From Halichondria panicea (taxonomy: Eukaryota; Porifera; Demospongiae; Suberitida; Halichondriidae), in the NCBI RefSeq assembly GCF_963675165.1, contig NC_087378.1, positions 6,319,205-6,383,204 on the forward strand: DNA of 64,000 bases, in the 5' to 3' direction. A model generated the notes under the pieces. It worked only from the letters and a program-made list of their open reading frames with translations, was not told where the DNA came from and did no database searches. A program made the translations under genes and the position numbers. Shown here piece by piece: positions 23,254 through 37,018 of this stretch (the stretch's first letter is position 1; each line of letters opens with the position of its first letter).

Positions 23254-23568
23254 AATTTCTGATCTTAATTAAACTTAATTGTTCATCATTCCCATTATTT
23301 AGCCAATTGCCACTCAGGGCCTTCATTTATTTACACTAATCCATTTATCTGTATCATCGATCAACCCCTCATATATCACTTGTTGTTATGTTTCATTTTC
23401 ATCTTGTTTATAATATATTATATCCTAATCTATTATCATATTATCAATGATAGAATGTGGTGTGAGAAATTAATGATTCGACTGAATAGTTATTAATGAT
23501 GAAATTATAATTAATGTTGATTTTGGGGTCAATTATAAACATAGCCTTGAAATTATATCTATATCAAT
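23254..23568. other. Convergent intergenic interval between the helicase and ENTPD-like genes
   Basis: An AT-rich stretch of 315 bases between two stop codons. It must hold both 3' untranslated regions and poly(A) signals. I see no further gene. Confidence 0.6.
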
Positions 23569-26500
23569 TTACACTATCCAGTCAATGTTGCCGCTGCTTT
23601 GTATTCGTGGTAACGAGGGGTTAGACACAGAGCCAGCTCTTCGATGAACTTTGAGCCCTGAGGCCTGAGAGAAGCTGCGGGGGAGACTGATGTTCGAGCC
23701 AGGGAAGAGAAGGGGGGAGTGTTGCCCTCGACGATGGCGACAGGCAAGAAGAATGAGGATGACACAGAGGACGGCTAGTAGAGGGAGTGTGAGTGTGGAG
23801 TGTGTGATTGAGTGGAGCTCCCATTGAGATGCCACAGTGGACCTGTGCTGCTGTTGTTGAAGCTGAACCTCCCTGCAAGTGTGGGGGGGGGGGGTGTAGC
23901 TCATACAGTTAAACGGCATTATAACAAATAAAACATTTTCCCCCCCAAGATAGACATTAATTGTAGGCAAGCAGTAGCGATAAAAATACAGTGTAAGCCT
24001 AATTAAAGGCTAGTGGTAATAGAAGGGCAGACAACCAAGCTGCAAAGGAGCCATTTTGGTACGTCTGCAAAAAGCCGTTTTACTGTGTAGTTTTACACGC
24101 ACTAACGTAAGCCAAATAAAATACGGGCTGCAACCTCAAAAGAACAAGCAGCTATTGATAATAGACCTCCCCCCCCCCCCCCCCACCTGAGTGGTAGATA
24201 TCTGGTGAGGTAGAGGAGAGCTCCAAGAGGCCAAGCCACGCTCTGCCCTCGGAGGGTGGAGAGGGTTCTCAGGGAGAGAGACTCTCGAGGGAACTCCAAT
24301 CCCTCGTGCAAAACCACAGACAGCCATGCACTCTTCAGACACTGGCTCCTACACAAGAAAGGAGATACTATGCAGTGTATAATTATAATATAAAGTAAAC
24401 CAGGGTACACATGCATCTAGCCAAGGTTCAGCTGCCCAACAGTCAAAGTAACACTATACAGGCCAGCATAAAATTAATATTAATGGCACAATTAGTGTGT
24501 ATAAATATAACACTATAGTGTACCATAAGAGTCGTGAATGGTGTGGCTTTGCTCTGTTATCATCATACACTAAGAATAGCAATATTAATGTCACGCTCAC
24601 CGCAGCCTGTACAGATTGGCGTAGGTGTAGAGATCTCTGGCGAAACGATCTCTGACCAGACGCCACTCAGTCGAACAAAATTCTGTGCTCTTCCTCTCAA
24701 ATTCACGGGCAGAGTAAGCTCCGCCTATTCCCAGTACATCTCTCATTGTGTACCAGAACTCTGACGTCCCGTAGAAGTTCATGGAGGCATAGCCAAGATA
24801 ACCAGGAGGTCTGAAAGAAAAAGAAAATGTTGTTACTTTTTGCACAGGAATCAAGCTGTTTATGCACATTTAAAATTGAAGTTTGGTGTTTGAATTGCAT
24901 GACTTTTGTATGAATCTCTAGCAATGCATACTTATGTACGGTGCATGGATGTAATAAACACTTGGAGGGGAAGCAGTATCTTTTTTAATACCGTACCAAT
25001 GGGTTTTCGTTACAGAGAATAACATTATTAGCTGACACATAGAGGATAAGATAAAAGTGGTAATTATTGAGCAGCTCTCACTTCTCAAAGGCACTCTTCT
25101 CTCCTTCTAGACAAGCCTTCGGTCCACAGCTTCCGTTAGAGACAGCTGTCCCAGTTAGCAGGGCCGTCCTACAAGAGGGGAAGTTCCCAGACCCCCTCAC
25201 CCTCACCCAACGATTGGCACTCAGAGTGACGTTCTCAGTGAGTCCTTGCTGACTGCACGGGTCCTTCAAGATGGGACCGCGGAGGGCCGTGTGATTACTG
25301 CAGGCAGAGACGAAAAGTCTTAGAGAGCGATATACTTAGAAAGTAAAAACACCAACCAAACACACCATTAGGGCTCTTCAACAGCTACTAATGAATTAAA
25401 CACACTCTGCATGGGTTTCAAAATAATTATACTGCTAAAGCACATGATAGAAGAGCTCTACAAATTAAGCTACACGTGTCACATGGGCCACAAAAAGTTC
25501 AGAGCAGCTACATGAATTGATGTCCCCTCACCTAGTGTTGAAGTGCTTAGCCAGACTGGTGTAGTATTTGGTCCGCACTGTGTTACTGCCGTAGCCAAGG
25601 TAAGTCATAGAGTACACCCTGTGCTTGTGCTCGTTGTCAAGGAGACCACAGCCGAGGTTAATCTCGACAATTTTGTCATTGTGTACCTCAATCTGGAGTT
25701 CAAAAACAAAAGAAACTAAACTTGTAGATTGTCAGGGGATGGGTGTATTTATGCCTCGGTGCGCATGAGCAAGCGAGGTATACGGTAGTGTGTTTGTGTG
25801 TGTATCTGTCTGTCTGTCTGTGTAGACTGCTACAGCTGCTAAAGAATCAATCAAGTACATGCAAGTAAGAGCTTCTATAGGCTTCTAGTGATGTTTTCAT
25901 TCGTGAATTTGCAAAATAATGCTTCGTTCTCCTAGTTTTGCTTACTTGGAATGCCATTGTAGCCTTTTCAGAAGAGTGCATAGCAAAACTTGTCCATGGA
26001 GTGTTGCTACTTACTTAGTAATTAGCTCTGCACTAGAACGCTAGCTATTGGTAGCTGCAAGAGTGAGAAGAGCGCTGAAAGGCTCTGCTGATTTAGACTT
26101 GAACTTTTAGCATCGATCGTTTTTAACAACAATCGTAGTCAATCATTACCCACTCTGAGTTTCCCTGTGATTCTGGATTCTGCCTGCAGCAAAATTAAAA
26201 TGTTCATCATCAAAAATGTGTGTATAACAGCTATTAGGTAGTAGATTTATGTTATGTAGCTTTATGTTATGTAGCTTTGGCACCTCCACCGAGGCATCAG
26301 CACCCGCGGTGCTTCATGGTGACAGTGTTAGGAAAAGCATCAATGTCAATGGAATCCCTTTACAAAGGACACTTTGGGAACAAGGTTTTGACCATCAAAT
26401 CACGAGCTGGCTTTTATCAGGGATGACCATTAGAGGGGTTCTAATGTACTACCGGGAAAGCATTTCTTGCTGCAAAACTATCGAATGCACAGCTAATGCA

Positions 26501-29062
26501 AAAGGGGAGAGTTGATCTAGGAGCTGCTGTCATCACTAGAGGATGGCCATGTGAGCTCTACTGGGTGGTGGTGGTGTGTTTTGAGGATCTACTGTACACA
26601 TTTTATAGAGCTACCTTCACTACACGAATTACCCTTTTTCATGCTATGTCTACTACAATAATTACGCAAGCCCACCTGTTGAGGCACTTCAAAGGCAATC
26701 TGCAGGGAAGCCCCACCCATGTCCATGACCCCTACAGTGTGTATGTGCTCGCTACCAGCTGTGTGGGCGTGGGCGTGGCTCTCAGGGGAGAAATTTCCAA
26801 GGAGGTAGTTGATAGTGATCCAGCTGAATACACCTGTAAATGTGTGTGTGTGTGTGGATAACTTTCCCTTTCACTATTACTCTGTTATCTCTTAAAACAA
26901 CGAGATTAAAGTTCAATCACAACACAAACACAGGTACTGAGATGTATGTGACATTACACAGTGCACAGTGATGCACAGTTCCTGCTTGTTAATGTATGTC
27001 CTGTTACTGGCATGTTGGGAGGAGGTAGTTATACAATGTCATTACAGTGCACAGTGATGCATAGTTCCTGCTTGTTAATGATTTATGTCCTGTTACTGGG
27101 AGGTAGTTATACAATGTCATTACAGTGCACAGTGATGCATAGTTCCTGCTTGTTAATGATGTATGTCCTGTTACTGGCATGTTGAGGGGAGGTAGTTATA
27201 CAATGTAGCTAGTTAAAGTCTACACCTAGGTGAGGCCAGTCATCACAAAGGTACGAGTACAATAGCCTTTCAAGCATACCATACATGTCTCCGCGCCAAC
27301 ACTGATGTACGTATCCTAGCCTATTCAAGACTCTTTTATGTATTTGATACCATAATTATCACACAAGTCATCCTGACCATAATAAACATCGGAAGTTATT
27401 CATGCAAAAGGCTTTTCTGTATAAACAGACTTTCCATTGGTTCTTGTGTTGATCTTAATTCAATGGCCAGGCATAGTTCAACTATCAATTACACACTCAA
27501 CACTTTCCTACCCACCTTCCAACTTTCCACTAATGACTTGTATTCCGTCCTTGGATAGATGGAACGGATACTCTCTACTGACTGCAGCTGCAATATAGTC
27601 CATTATCCTCTCCTGGTGGCCTAACGACAGGAGCCTCATGCCAGCTGTGCCCAGTACGTATAGCACTGTGTGTGGGTGTTTGACAGAGGGTATGTGGTGA
27701 CTGGCATAAGCCAGGAGAGGAACAAGGGAGTTAAAAGCAGCTGCTGGGGTGGAGGCAAACGTAGAGATACCTAGAGTGGAAAGGAATGCTGGTGATAAAT
27801 ATAAGAATACACGTGCATTCGAGTTTTCGTCATAAATATGTTAGTATAATCTTATTTCTGTATCTGGATTATGAACTAAGTAAACTAGACATCAATTCCT
27901 TGAAGTCATTAGAGAGTAGCATTACCGTAATTATTGTATAGATAATGAAAATTACTGTGTTTTTATACAAACGTGGCATGCTTACATATGCATGGATACA
28001 GTGCCACAAAGAAACCATCATGATCAGTGCTACAGGAAAACATAAAACATAGCAGCTATCAGGTAATAACTCGCTGGAAACCACCATGCACCTAGTACTT
28101 TTCTTGCATATGCATGGATACAGTGCCACAAAGAAACCATCATGATCAGTGCTAAGGGGAAAACATAAAACATAGCAGCTATCAGGTAATAACTCGCTGG
28201 AAACCACCATGCACCTAGTACTTTTCTTGAATTCCAGAGAGCAACTAGAATCTCTAACGTGTCATATAATAATATTATCCCCCATAACTATTGTATCAAC
28301 AAATACACCGGATGTACAGCGTTCATTGATCTTTAAATACAGAAATGGATATCAATCCCGTACCTAATAATTATACGTCCACCATGCAGTACACCACACC
28401 CACCTGGTTCCACCTTCTTGACGAGTGGGTCGCCCTGTACATCAGTGAGGGGGTAAATCTCGAGCAATTTATGGGGGTTACCATCGTGGGGGGGCCAGTG
28501 GAACAGGTGCACCTTGCTGCTGCTGCTCCCCGCATCAATCACTATGGCGAAGTTGTGGGAGGTGAGGTCTCCGCTGGCTGTGTGTGGGGGGGAGGAGGTG
28601 GGTTATATTTCAAGCTGCATGCTGGAGGAGGAGGAGGTTAGGTAACGACATGCATAACGAACTTGCACAATAAATAAGTGAACATCAGTTTCCAGGTCAT
28701 TCAACAATGTACACCGGTCCATATCTATTATAAAGAGTGCTGTACACGTGTGACTGTGACTTTATCCTGTCATTCGACTGGTAATGTCCAGTAGGACCTA
28801 CATTGTACACTATAGCTACCGATTTACATACAGATCTATGCCATCAACACAATTCAAAGCAAAACAATCTGTACAAAAGTTCTGGTGCATACTTCAGCCC
28901 TACACTACACTCACCGGTCCCCAGAGTCGTCTTGGAGACATAGCGGTAGTGTATCGGTACGTAGTTCCTCAGAGAGATTAGGGCCAGGCAGAGCAACATG
29001 CCCAGAGAGAGGCAAATGAATAGTCTGGTACTAAGCAGGCGACCGGGGGAAGTAGGAGGCAT
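23569..29062 (-). CDS. Ectonucleoside triphosphate diphosphohydrolase, ENTPD4/ENTPD7 type, 605 residues
   Basis: Exons: 29062-28915, 28577-28404, 27770-27516, 26833-26676, 26183-26154 (optional), 25692-25532, 25297-25082, 24810-24601, 24348-24187, 23872-23569. All phases close. The GDA1/CD39 conserved regions are present: [10 protein letters not shown] (from residue 63), GTAGMRLL (about 148-155), [13 protein letters not shown] (193-205) and [15 protein letters not shown] (from 227). An N-terminal membrane segment (about 15-34) and a C-terminal one (about 531-548) match the two-anchor layout of the Golgi/lysosomal NTPDases 4 and 7, whose members are about 600-616 residues. The enzyme should hydrolyse nucleoside di- and triphosphates such as UDP in the secretory pathway lumen, relieving product inhibition of glycosyltransferases. 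The [15 protein letters not shown] stretch is the feature that best separates it from cell-surface CD39. It shares a divergent promoter interval with the Tudor gene. Confidence 0.92.
25751..26317. mobile_element. Family 2 element, copy 2 (GCCTCGGTG ... CACCGAGGC)
   Basis: It begins ATGCCTCGGTGCGCATGAGC and ends CACCGAGGCATCAGCACCCG. It lies in the ENTPD-like intron between exons 4 and 6 and encloses the 30-base candidate exon 26183-26154, so that exon may derive from element sequence or the element may be composite. Confidence 0.6.
26950..27200. repeat. Tandem repeat of about 60-90 bases, 3 copies, in ENTPD-like intron
   Basis: Units contain ACATTACAGTGCACAGTGATGC, GTTCCTGCTTGTTAATG and ATGTCCTGTTACTGG; one copy carries a deletion. 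Non-coding. Confidence 0.8.
27985..28229. repeat. Direct duplication, about 122-base unit, 2 copies
   Basis: Two nearly identical neighbouring units start CATATGCATGGATACAGTGC and end AGTACTTTTCTTG. They lie in the intron between exons 2 and 3 of the ENTPD-like gene. The high identity suggests a recent tandem duplication. Confidence 0.9.
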
Positions 29063-29431
29063 CGTGTCAGTCCAAATTATCTTCTATACCTAGAGGTTAT
29101 CTGTGTGAAGAAAAACCACCATTACTTAAAATTAATGGACAAAATTAATATTATTGTCTGAACATAATTAATTAGGCCTATTAAAATGAACCTCTTATTT
29201 ACTTACATGTCATCTTTTGTATTGTGTCATGGTTGTATCTATTACTAGGTGACTAGATTTTAATATGAAGAAAAGTTTCTCTGGGATCCGGGAAGCAACA
29301 AGTGAATTCTAGCTATTTGCCCCGCCCCCTTCAGGAAGCCAGGCAGCCACGCGACATACGCATGCGCAAACGCACATGGCAAAATCAGCCACGTGGTTCT
29401 CCCTAGCGTTTGGTTCTCTCTTCTTATCAAA
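29063..29431. promoter_or_regulatory. Divergent promoter interval, ENTPD-like / Tudor-MIF4G genes
   Basis: 369 bases separate the two start codons. It contains a GC-box-like GCCCCGCCCCC (about 29319-29330) and an NRF1-like CGCATGCGCA (29359-29368), both within about 110 bases of the Tudor start codon. No TATA box is obvious. A bidirectional TATA-less promoter is inferred. Confidence 0.55.
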
Positions 29432-32400
29432 ATGGTCCCTCGCGGTAGAGGCAGAGGGGCTCTGCAAGGTGCACCTCCTGTGATCAAGTCCTCCTCCTCT
29501 TACTTTTCGTACAACCAGTCGCCAGAAAACCCTCTTATGGATCTCAGGATCACTGAGATCATTGATGTCACTACCTTCTGGGCCCAGGTTGGAACAGGTA
29601 GGTTGTTCCTACTATAAGGGCTCGGTGTGTTAATGTTTCTACCTATATTTGTTTGTTTTTAATGAAGCTCTCTTGCCACACACTGCCGTATGTTTTGTAG
29701 AAGGTTAAAATTATGTTGAGACATATACATGCGATTAGCTTGTCACTTGTTGTGTAAGGTGAATGCTGTTTGACATATACACCTTTTTCGTATCTCGTAC
29801 TCTCGTTAGACGACCTTGATGCTTGAGGAGGTGTGTTGGCTTTGCCCTAAGCCTGGTTATAAGCTTACATGTAGCTGTTGTACTAAAACGAACGTAATTC
29901 TACACTTTGCTTGACCCCTGTATCCGTTTAACACACCTTCCTCTGTTGCTGAGCTGTGACTGCTTAAGATCCCTATCTATTCGTTGTATTGACCACCCAA
30001 TATGGATGTAGTAGCACATTCTTCCTTATACTCGAGCAGCTGTCTTAAAGCCGATATTTCTCTGGGATCGGTGATATCTCATGCAACTCCGAGTCAGTAC
30101 CTCTTGTAGGAAGCAGGTCAGGTCAGCAGAATGCTGTATGGAATCACTTTTTACTTGCTTACTTAATATGCTCATGCTAAATCACCCTCCAGTAAAACGG
30201 TCGTGTAGAATTATTATTCTCTACTAACTGTTGGATTTCTTTTCTTCGTTGCATCGAGTGAGCAGGAGGGTATCTTTTGTGCAAGCTGGGCAAAGATGGT
30301 GCATGTTCTTGAAATGTGTACTTGTAGTTGCTCTTCCATCAATAACTTGTCTCGTTATTATTCGATTAGCACAGACTCGCCTCGTCCTACTGAAAACTCT
30401 GACTGCCACAGTGGTATCAGCTTCCTCACGCATCTCCTCAGTGTTCGAGGTATCTTAACGATATTGAGAACATGCCGTATCCAACCATGCAGTACTCCTT
30501 TTCTAAACTCAACCTTAACTTTTGATGCTGCTTAATGTGACTGCAGATATTTGGCTAGCTTGCAAATCTTTTTGTTGTGATGAAGTGAACTCTATCAGCT
30601 TTTGGTATTTCTCTTGAGCTTCACAATTATGGATGGTTGGCTGACCTTTCTTTGTAACTTTAAATCTTCTTTATTATTTTCTTTTGTTCTATGACCAAGA
30701 TTAACACTTCTGAAAGTATAACTTTTCGTTTGTGCATAATGCCTTTATTTTTTATAATTCCTTTTCTCATTCTCATTGCACACTGTTGACCCTTTTTTCT
30801 ATTTTTGCAGCAAAGCAGCTGAGTGATTTTGACCAGTTTTGCGTCAGCCTGAGTGCTCAGTGTGAGGATCAAGAGACATCCTCTCACGACACGCCAATCA
30901 TTGTCGGCCATATTGTCCCTGTCAAGGATGCAGCTGTTCCTGGAGTATGGCATCGTGCACGTGTCACTAGGATTCTACCAAGTCGGTGAGCTGATTTTTA
31001 GAGTTACTGTTTATGTGTGATGAAAAGGTATGAGCACACACGCTACGCTTGTTGTAAACATAAGTCGGTTTGCACAGTGGGACATATACTGCACACGCAT
31101 GTACAGCCACTATTCTACTACCTGAAGTCAATTTAATAGAGTAGAACATTTCCTAAAAGATTTTTTAAATCGTTCCTGTTGTTTATTTTGTAAATGGCAC
31201 TATGAATATTGAATTGTACGTATTACATGACGATGAGTGTAAAGGCCCTTGCCGACGATACTTCACGTAAAAGTAGGTAAAGGTCACGAGTCTCAAAAGC
31301 AAATATTGAGTGATGGTCCATAACATACCGTATTTACTTGATTAAACGCCCATCTCGTTATAACGCCCGTTGTAAAAGCTCTGTCTTTGTCGATAATAGC
31401 CCATGTAGCACTATGGGTGGAGCTGAAGTAGCACCTGGAACCAGTTGCAAGCATGCCAGCATGGAGTATACTATAGCTACTATCAGGAGTACTGCTACTA
31501 TTTATGATGGCAAAGAAGAGAGAGATACCAACAGAGAGGGAGAAACACCACTCCTACGATTTAAGATGAGAGCTGTGGTAATAGTCAAGAATAGCATAAT
31601 AACTGGTGCTGGGCAAGAGTTTAAAGTAGGCACAACAATAAACGCCCGTTTCGAATAAGCGCCCATCTCGTTTAAACACTCCCTCTACAGATGTTGCTAG
31701 GAAATAAACGCCTGGGCGTTTAATCAAGTACCATACGGGTGGAAAATTTCGTGCAATTCAATATTCTGTCTTATTTGGACAATTTCGCGGGTAGTAAATT
31801 TCGTGGAGTTAGGGTGTGGCACTATCTCGCATGCGTATACGAAGCCTTCCAAGGGTTTTAATTTTCGTGTTCTGCAGCCACCCACGAAAAACGCGAAATT
31901 AAAAACACCTCGAAATTTTCTACCCGTACGGTAAATACATACAAACAAAATTGCAACGTTAATGACTAGATACGCCCGCCATAATTATTGGTATTGCATT
32001 TTCTTTTTCAGAGATCAAAGGAAACAAGTAGTATGCACTATAATTATCAGGAGTGTATTTGACTATTATGTGTATTGTGGCAAATGATGAGAAAACGTGT
32101 TTTGATTCTTACAACTGTTATAATGCAAGTTGTGTGCTGACTAACTTTCTGATCCTCCAACTGATGCTACACTGTTTACATTGTACTTGTATTGGCGTTA
32201 TCAAAGTAATATTGCTAATCTCAGTATACAACTGTAGCAGGGATGTGTCTACACTAGTCCGAAGTGTTCGGTACTATAGCCACCTCTAGACAAAAATCAC
32301 CAACTCTTCCGCATAATTATAATGATAAACTGAGGAGTGTTGACAACAACAAAAAAAGGTGCTAAAGATGATTATGTTAGCTAGCTCCCAACATCTCCCA

Positions 32401-35400
32401 ACATCTCCTACCGTATAGCGGGTAATTGTTCTGGTTTTCGTGGTTGAAGGCCTGACCACGAATATTTTATATTTTACCCACGAATGAAGCTACCTTGCCT
32501 ACCTTTATCTGCAGTGCAAGCACCAACCACAAAAATATTACCCACGAAATGTCTCAATATTCTGTTCAGGGAGCTTCCCTCAATTTTGCTGCTATTGCAT
32601 GAAAAGCGATCAGTTGAGCATAAGAAAGAAGAAGCTGCCACTGGTTTTAGCTAGCTTCTATTCATTCTAGAGTTGACTGCATGCAGGTAGTTGACCTTAC
32701 TACATAAGTAGAATAGTTACTGAATTGATTTTTAGCAATCTACAGTCAATTCAGTCTTATTTTTAATATTCTACTTTGTAGTAATGTCATTAAGAGGGTG
32801 GCCTGGGAGGACAATAAACGTTACTGTTTGTATTGTTAGATAATTCATTTTATATCTACCCAATGGTGTACTAGTACCAAAAATGTTCTGATTTCAAACA
32901 AAATGTTTACGTTTATAAGAACCAATAGGCACCAAATTGTGTTTATTATGCCGCGGTGTGCACATGTGCAAGCAAGGTGTGTGTAAGTACCGTATATCTT
33001 CTAATTTATCGGACAGCAAAAAATAATTATTTTGGAAATTGTCTGGGTATAAATTAGAACATATTTTTTATAGAGCATGTGAAGTGTCCGGAATAATTAG
33101 ACAAGCAAGCAGCTGCATGCGAGCTAGCTAAGTATAATAGAACAGTGTGCGACTGAATAGTTGCACTAGCTATCTAAAACTAGCTACTCAAAGCTATCTA
33201 ACTGCAGCACTCTAAGTCTTACTTGCCGTCTATGAATGTAACTCAACTTTTCAAGGTATTGTCAGAATATTTAAAGCACTGGAGTGTCCGTTGTATTAGA
33301 ACAGCGAAAATTTCCCAAAAGAGTGTCTGGGGTAATTAGAAGTGTCTGAAGCTATACGTTAATAATTTTAGTGCAGTATGAATGTCCAATCTTTTATTCT
33401 TGCAGGACTGTTGAGGTGCATTTCGTTGACACAGGGAAAAGTGGGCGTGTGTCCATATGTGACCTTTGCACCCATGTGCCCAAGCTTACTCTACAGATAC
33501 CCAGTCAAGCTCTGCAGTGCAACTTGGATGGAGTGACCATGGTGACTGCAATTTGTATGCATCCTCGTAGATCAGTGTTATCCTCAGAGTCACAGCTAGT
33601 GGATGTATGTATTAAATCATCACAGTACTTGTACTTCGAACACTATGTACAGCTGCAATTTAATGTACGCAGGTTCAAGGTAATGATGTCATTAGAGAGG
33701 CGGCCATAGCACGTTTGTCAGAAATTGTCTCCCGCCCGCTCAAGACCATTATTCACAGTATTTGTGATGATGTCTTCTTCTTGTCAGCCTACACTCGGTA
33801 AGTGGCTTGACTTTTTGTCAGAGTTTTAATTCTGAGATTGCAAATGAGGTGCTGCTATTCAGGATGATGTAATGGTATGGTACACACGCACTACATACAT
33901 GTAGCTGCATGTGAGTGAGTCTACCGTATAGCAGGTGTATTTTTGAGGGTATAAACTTTCGCGGAATAGCAGCCTTTCTGCAGCATGCATGCGATCTTAA
34001 ATTCGTGGGTATAAAATGTTAGCGGTACATGCTTAATCATTAATCAGCGAAAACCGGGAGCATTTATACCCTCGAACACTACGTTATACGGTACTTCACA
34101 CGAATGTGTTAATGGTATAGCTTTCTTAGAAAGACGGTATTGCGATATTCAACTCAAAATCTTGCTCGTTTTGTGATATATATTTTTTGCCCTACAGACA
34201 GAAAGGTTACTGGACTAGCGTAGGTGAGATTCTGAGGCTGGAGGGCCTAGCCAAGGTACGTTAATTACCCCACCCCCTTCCTGTAAACAGTTGAAATAGC
34301 CAGATTACTTACTTCCCGCACGTGTCAGTTATAAGATATTGTGTGTATGAGGTCTAACAAACTATTGATTATATTCATTCGTGGGTAAATATTCCACGAG
34401 TATTTTGCCCCCCCCGAATGTACAGTAATATATATATGATATTATGTGTGCTGTTAATCTCCTTTTTGTTTTCCCCTTCAGTATACTCCTCCTGGTTCAC
34501 TAACAGTAGATCACCTGATCAGCCCATCCTTGCTCCCACGTGAAACCACACCCCCTAATGATTATGAGTCCGACTCCTCCACTCTAATTGACATTGAAGT
34601 ATCTCACTCCCTCAAGTGGTCCGATACCAAAACCAAAACTCAGCCCAGCTTCAGTGTTTCCGTTCCAGAAGTTGCAGTTTGCAATGATTTGGTGTCTTTG
34701 TCTGATGACGAGGCAGCTGTGTCAGACTCAATATGGCTCACACCACCCTCTGATGAAAGCGAACTGCAATCGCTTGATTTTTCGCTAATGATTACATCTG
34801 TGGAAACTCAGCTTAGAGTATCCCAATCTTCAGGTCCCTTTACGCCAACTGAGACCCCTCCCAATGAGGTAGAGTCAAACTCTGACCTCTCTCTGTCGCC
34901 ACCACTTGAGACAACTGCCAAACCAAAAGCGTTTAGCCTCGCTTCGCCGAAACTTGTCGTCCCTTTTTCATCTCTCTCTCAGAGGTGTGATGCTCGCTCA
35001 AATGCTGCCGCTAACAAAGAAAACAAGTCGTTCATAAAGCTACCAACTACTTCAAGTTCTGTGGGTAGAGAAAGTGATATTTTACAGAATTTAGAAAATG
35101 ACGAATCAGGAAACACAAAAAAATCTGATAATATCCAAGCAACCACCACAACCGAGACTAACAACACCGCTACCATTGGCCAAAATGCTTTAGACAAAAA
35201 AGACGTCACCTCTTCTCAGAGACAAGATACTTCGGCCATTGAAGAGAGAGACACTGAGGAGGAACATGAAACTGATCGTTCTTCCAGCGTAAGCAAAGAA
35301 GATTCTTCTGCAGGCAAACAATCTTCTAGTGTTACTAAGCGACAATCCACTCCCTCCAAGAAGGTGTCTCCGGACTCTTCACGATCACCGACTGAGACTG

Positions 35401-36961
35401 GCCACAAGGGAAATGAGGCTGACAGCGAGGAGGAGAGCAGTGATGATGATGATGATGAGTGGGACGAGTCTCTACTGCCTCCGAGGTGAGAAAGAGAGCG
35501 GTATATTTTGTGTAGCTATAAGTATAATAATGGTGTCTGTCTTATGTAATTGATAAGTTTGACATAATTACCCTTGTCCCACATTTAATATTCAACATTT
35601 GTTTTTGTTTCACTACCCCCCCTCCTTTCTACAGGTCTGGCGGCTCTCAGCCGGGAAGTAACAATAGTACTCCTATGAACACGCCAGAAAAGAACCCCCC
35701 CGCTGACGAGAAACATTACCATGGCAGCAAGAATCGAGACAAGTTCAGGGCGAGGTTTGATGCTGTGATGGGAGGTGGAGAGTCTTACGAACAGAGACAG
35801 TGGAAAGGTGAAAAATAAAAATGTTTGCAGTCTGTGTCTCAATTTCCTTGTGTGTGCTTAAAACTGTTCAGTATATAATATACTGAGCGAGTGTCTGTAA
35901 TGAACACCAAGCTGTCGTACTTTCTCTAGGCTATCGGACAGGAGGCAAAAAGTACAGCAAACGTGGCAACAATCAGCCTTGGCAACAAAACTATATCCCC
36001 AGACCCAGACCCAATAACTGGCGTGCTTTCTCCAACGGGCAAAACGGGTCCTTTGGGCAAAACCGAGCTCTTGGTAGAGGGGCGAGGATTAGAGAGGATA
36101 TTGGCGGCAACTGGTCACACCCATCTTATCAGGATGAAAGGCACCAACATTACAGAGATGATTTTCCAAGAGGCAGTCAGTATGACAACTCAAGCCCTCG
36201 GTTTGCTACCCCCAGAAGTGAGGGGAGTAATTTTGAGCATTTGACTCAGCCTGATAAGAGACTGGAACCCCCATCGTCCTTTGCACCTGGCCCTGTGGAG
36301 AGGGGGAGTGGTGAGAGTACCACTACCCGGTCTGTGACTCCTAAACCCGAGACGAGGGGTCCAGGTATTAGTCTGGAAGTAGCTGCTCAAAGAGCACAAC
36401 TGTCGGCGGAAGCTAAAACGAAAGAGTGCAACTGGCACGCCTGGAAGATAGAGAACGCTGTGCAGAAGGTGAGAGAGGTTGTTGTGTACAATGTATGTGA
36501 TAACATTGTTTGAACTTCGCATCATAGATTATAAGCAACCTCACTGAAGACACTGTTAAGGAATTTGAGCAGCAACTCCAGGACATACTTGACGGTAAGT
36601 GCAAGACATAGTGTTATGTTTATGATATGCACCCTCGTTTCACTATCTGCCACAAAGTGCCTTAAAGTTGACATTATTTGCCTCAGCCGCATGATGTGTG
36701 CACATAAAGTTTAGGTACATATCAGTAGGTAATTATAGTTTCCCAATGAAAAACACCTGGTAATGGTAATTTTTTCTTTTGTCAGTATGCTTTATTGAAC
36801 GTCCCCCCTCTCCCCTCAGGCACCAGTGCCAAAACATTGACAGATCTGCAGTACGAGAAGAAACCTTTGACAGTGGTGTTCAACTCTGTCCTCTCCCAGG
36901 TTACCATGGAGAAAGCAGACCTTATCACAGAGGCCATCTCTATAGCTGCCACTAGTGGGTT

Positions 36962-37018
<57 letters not shown>

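Noticed and set aside
30224-30535. Overlapping open frames in Tudor gene intron 1
   Set aside because: They lack convincing acceptors and phase agreement with the flanking Tudor exons. The joined exons 29597/30811 already give a continuous Tudor domain.
35216-35842. Minus-strand open frames opposite the Ser-rich Tudor exons
   Set aside because: They are shadows of low-complexity sense coding sequence; no signal peptide, start context or splice support.
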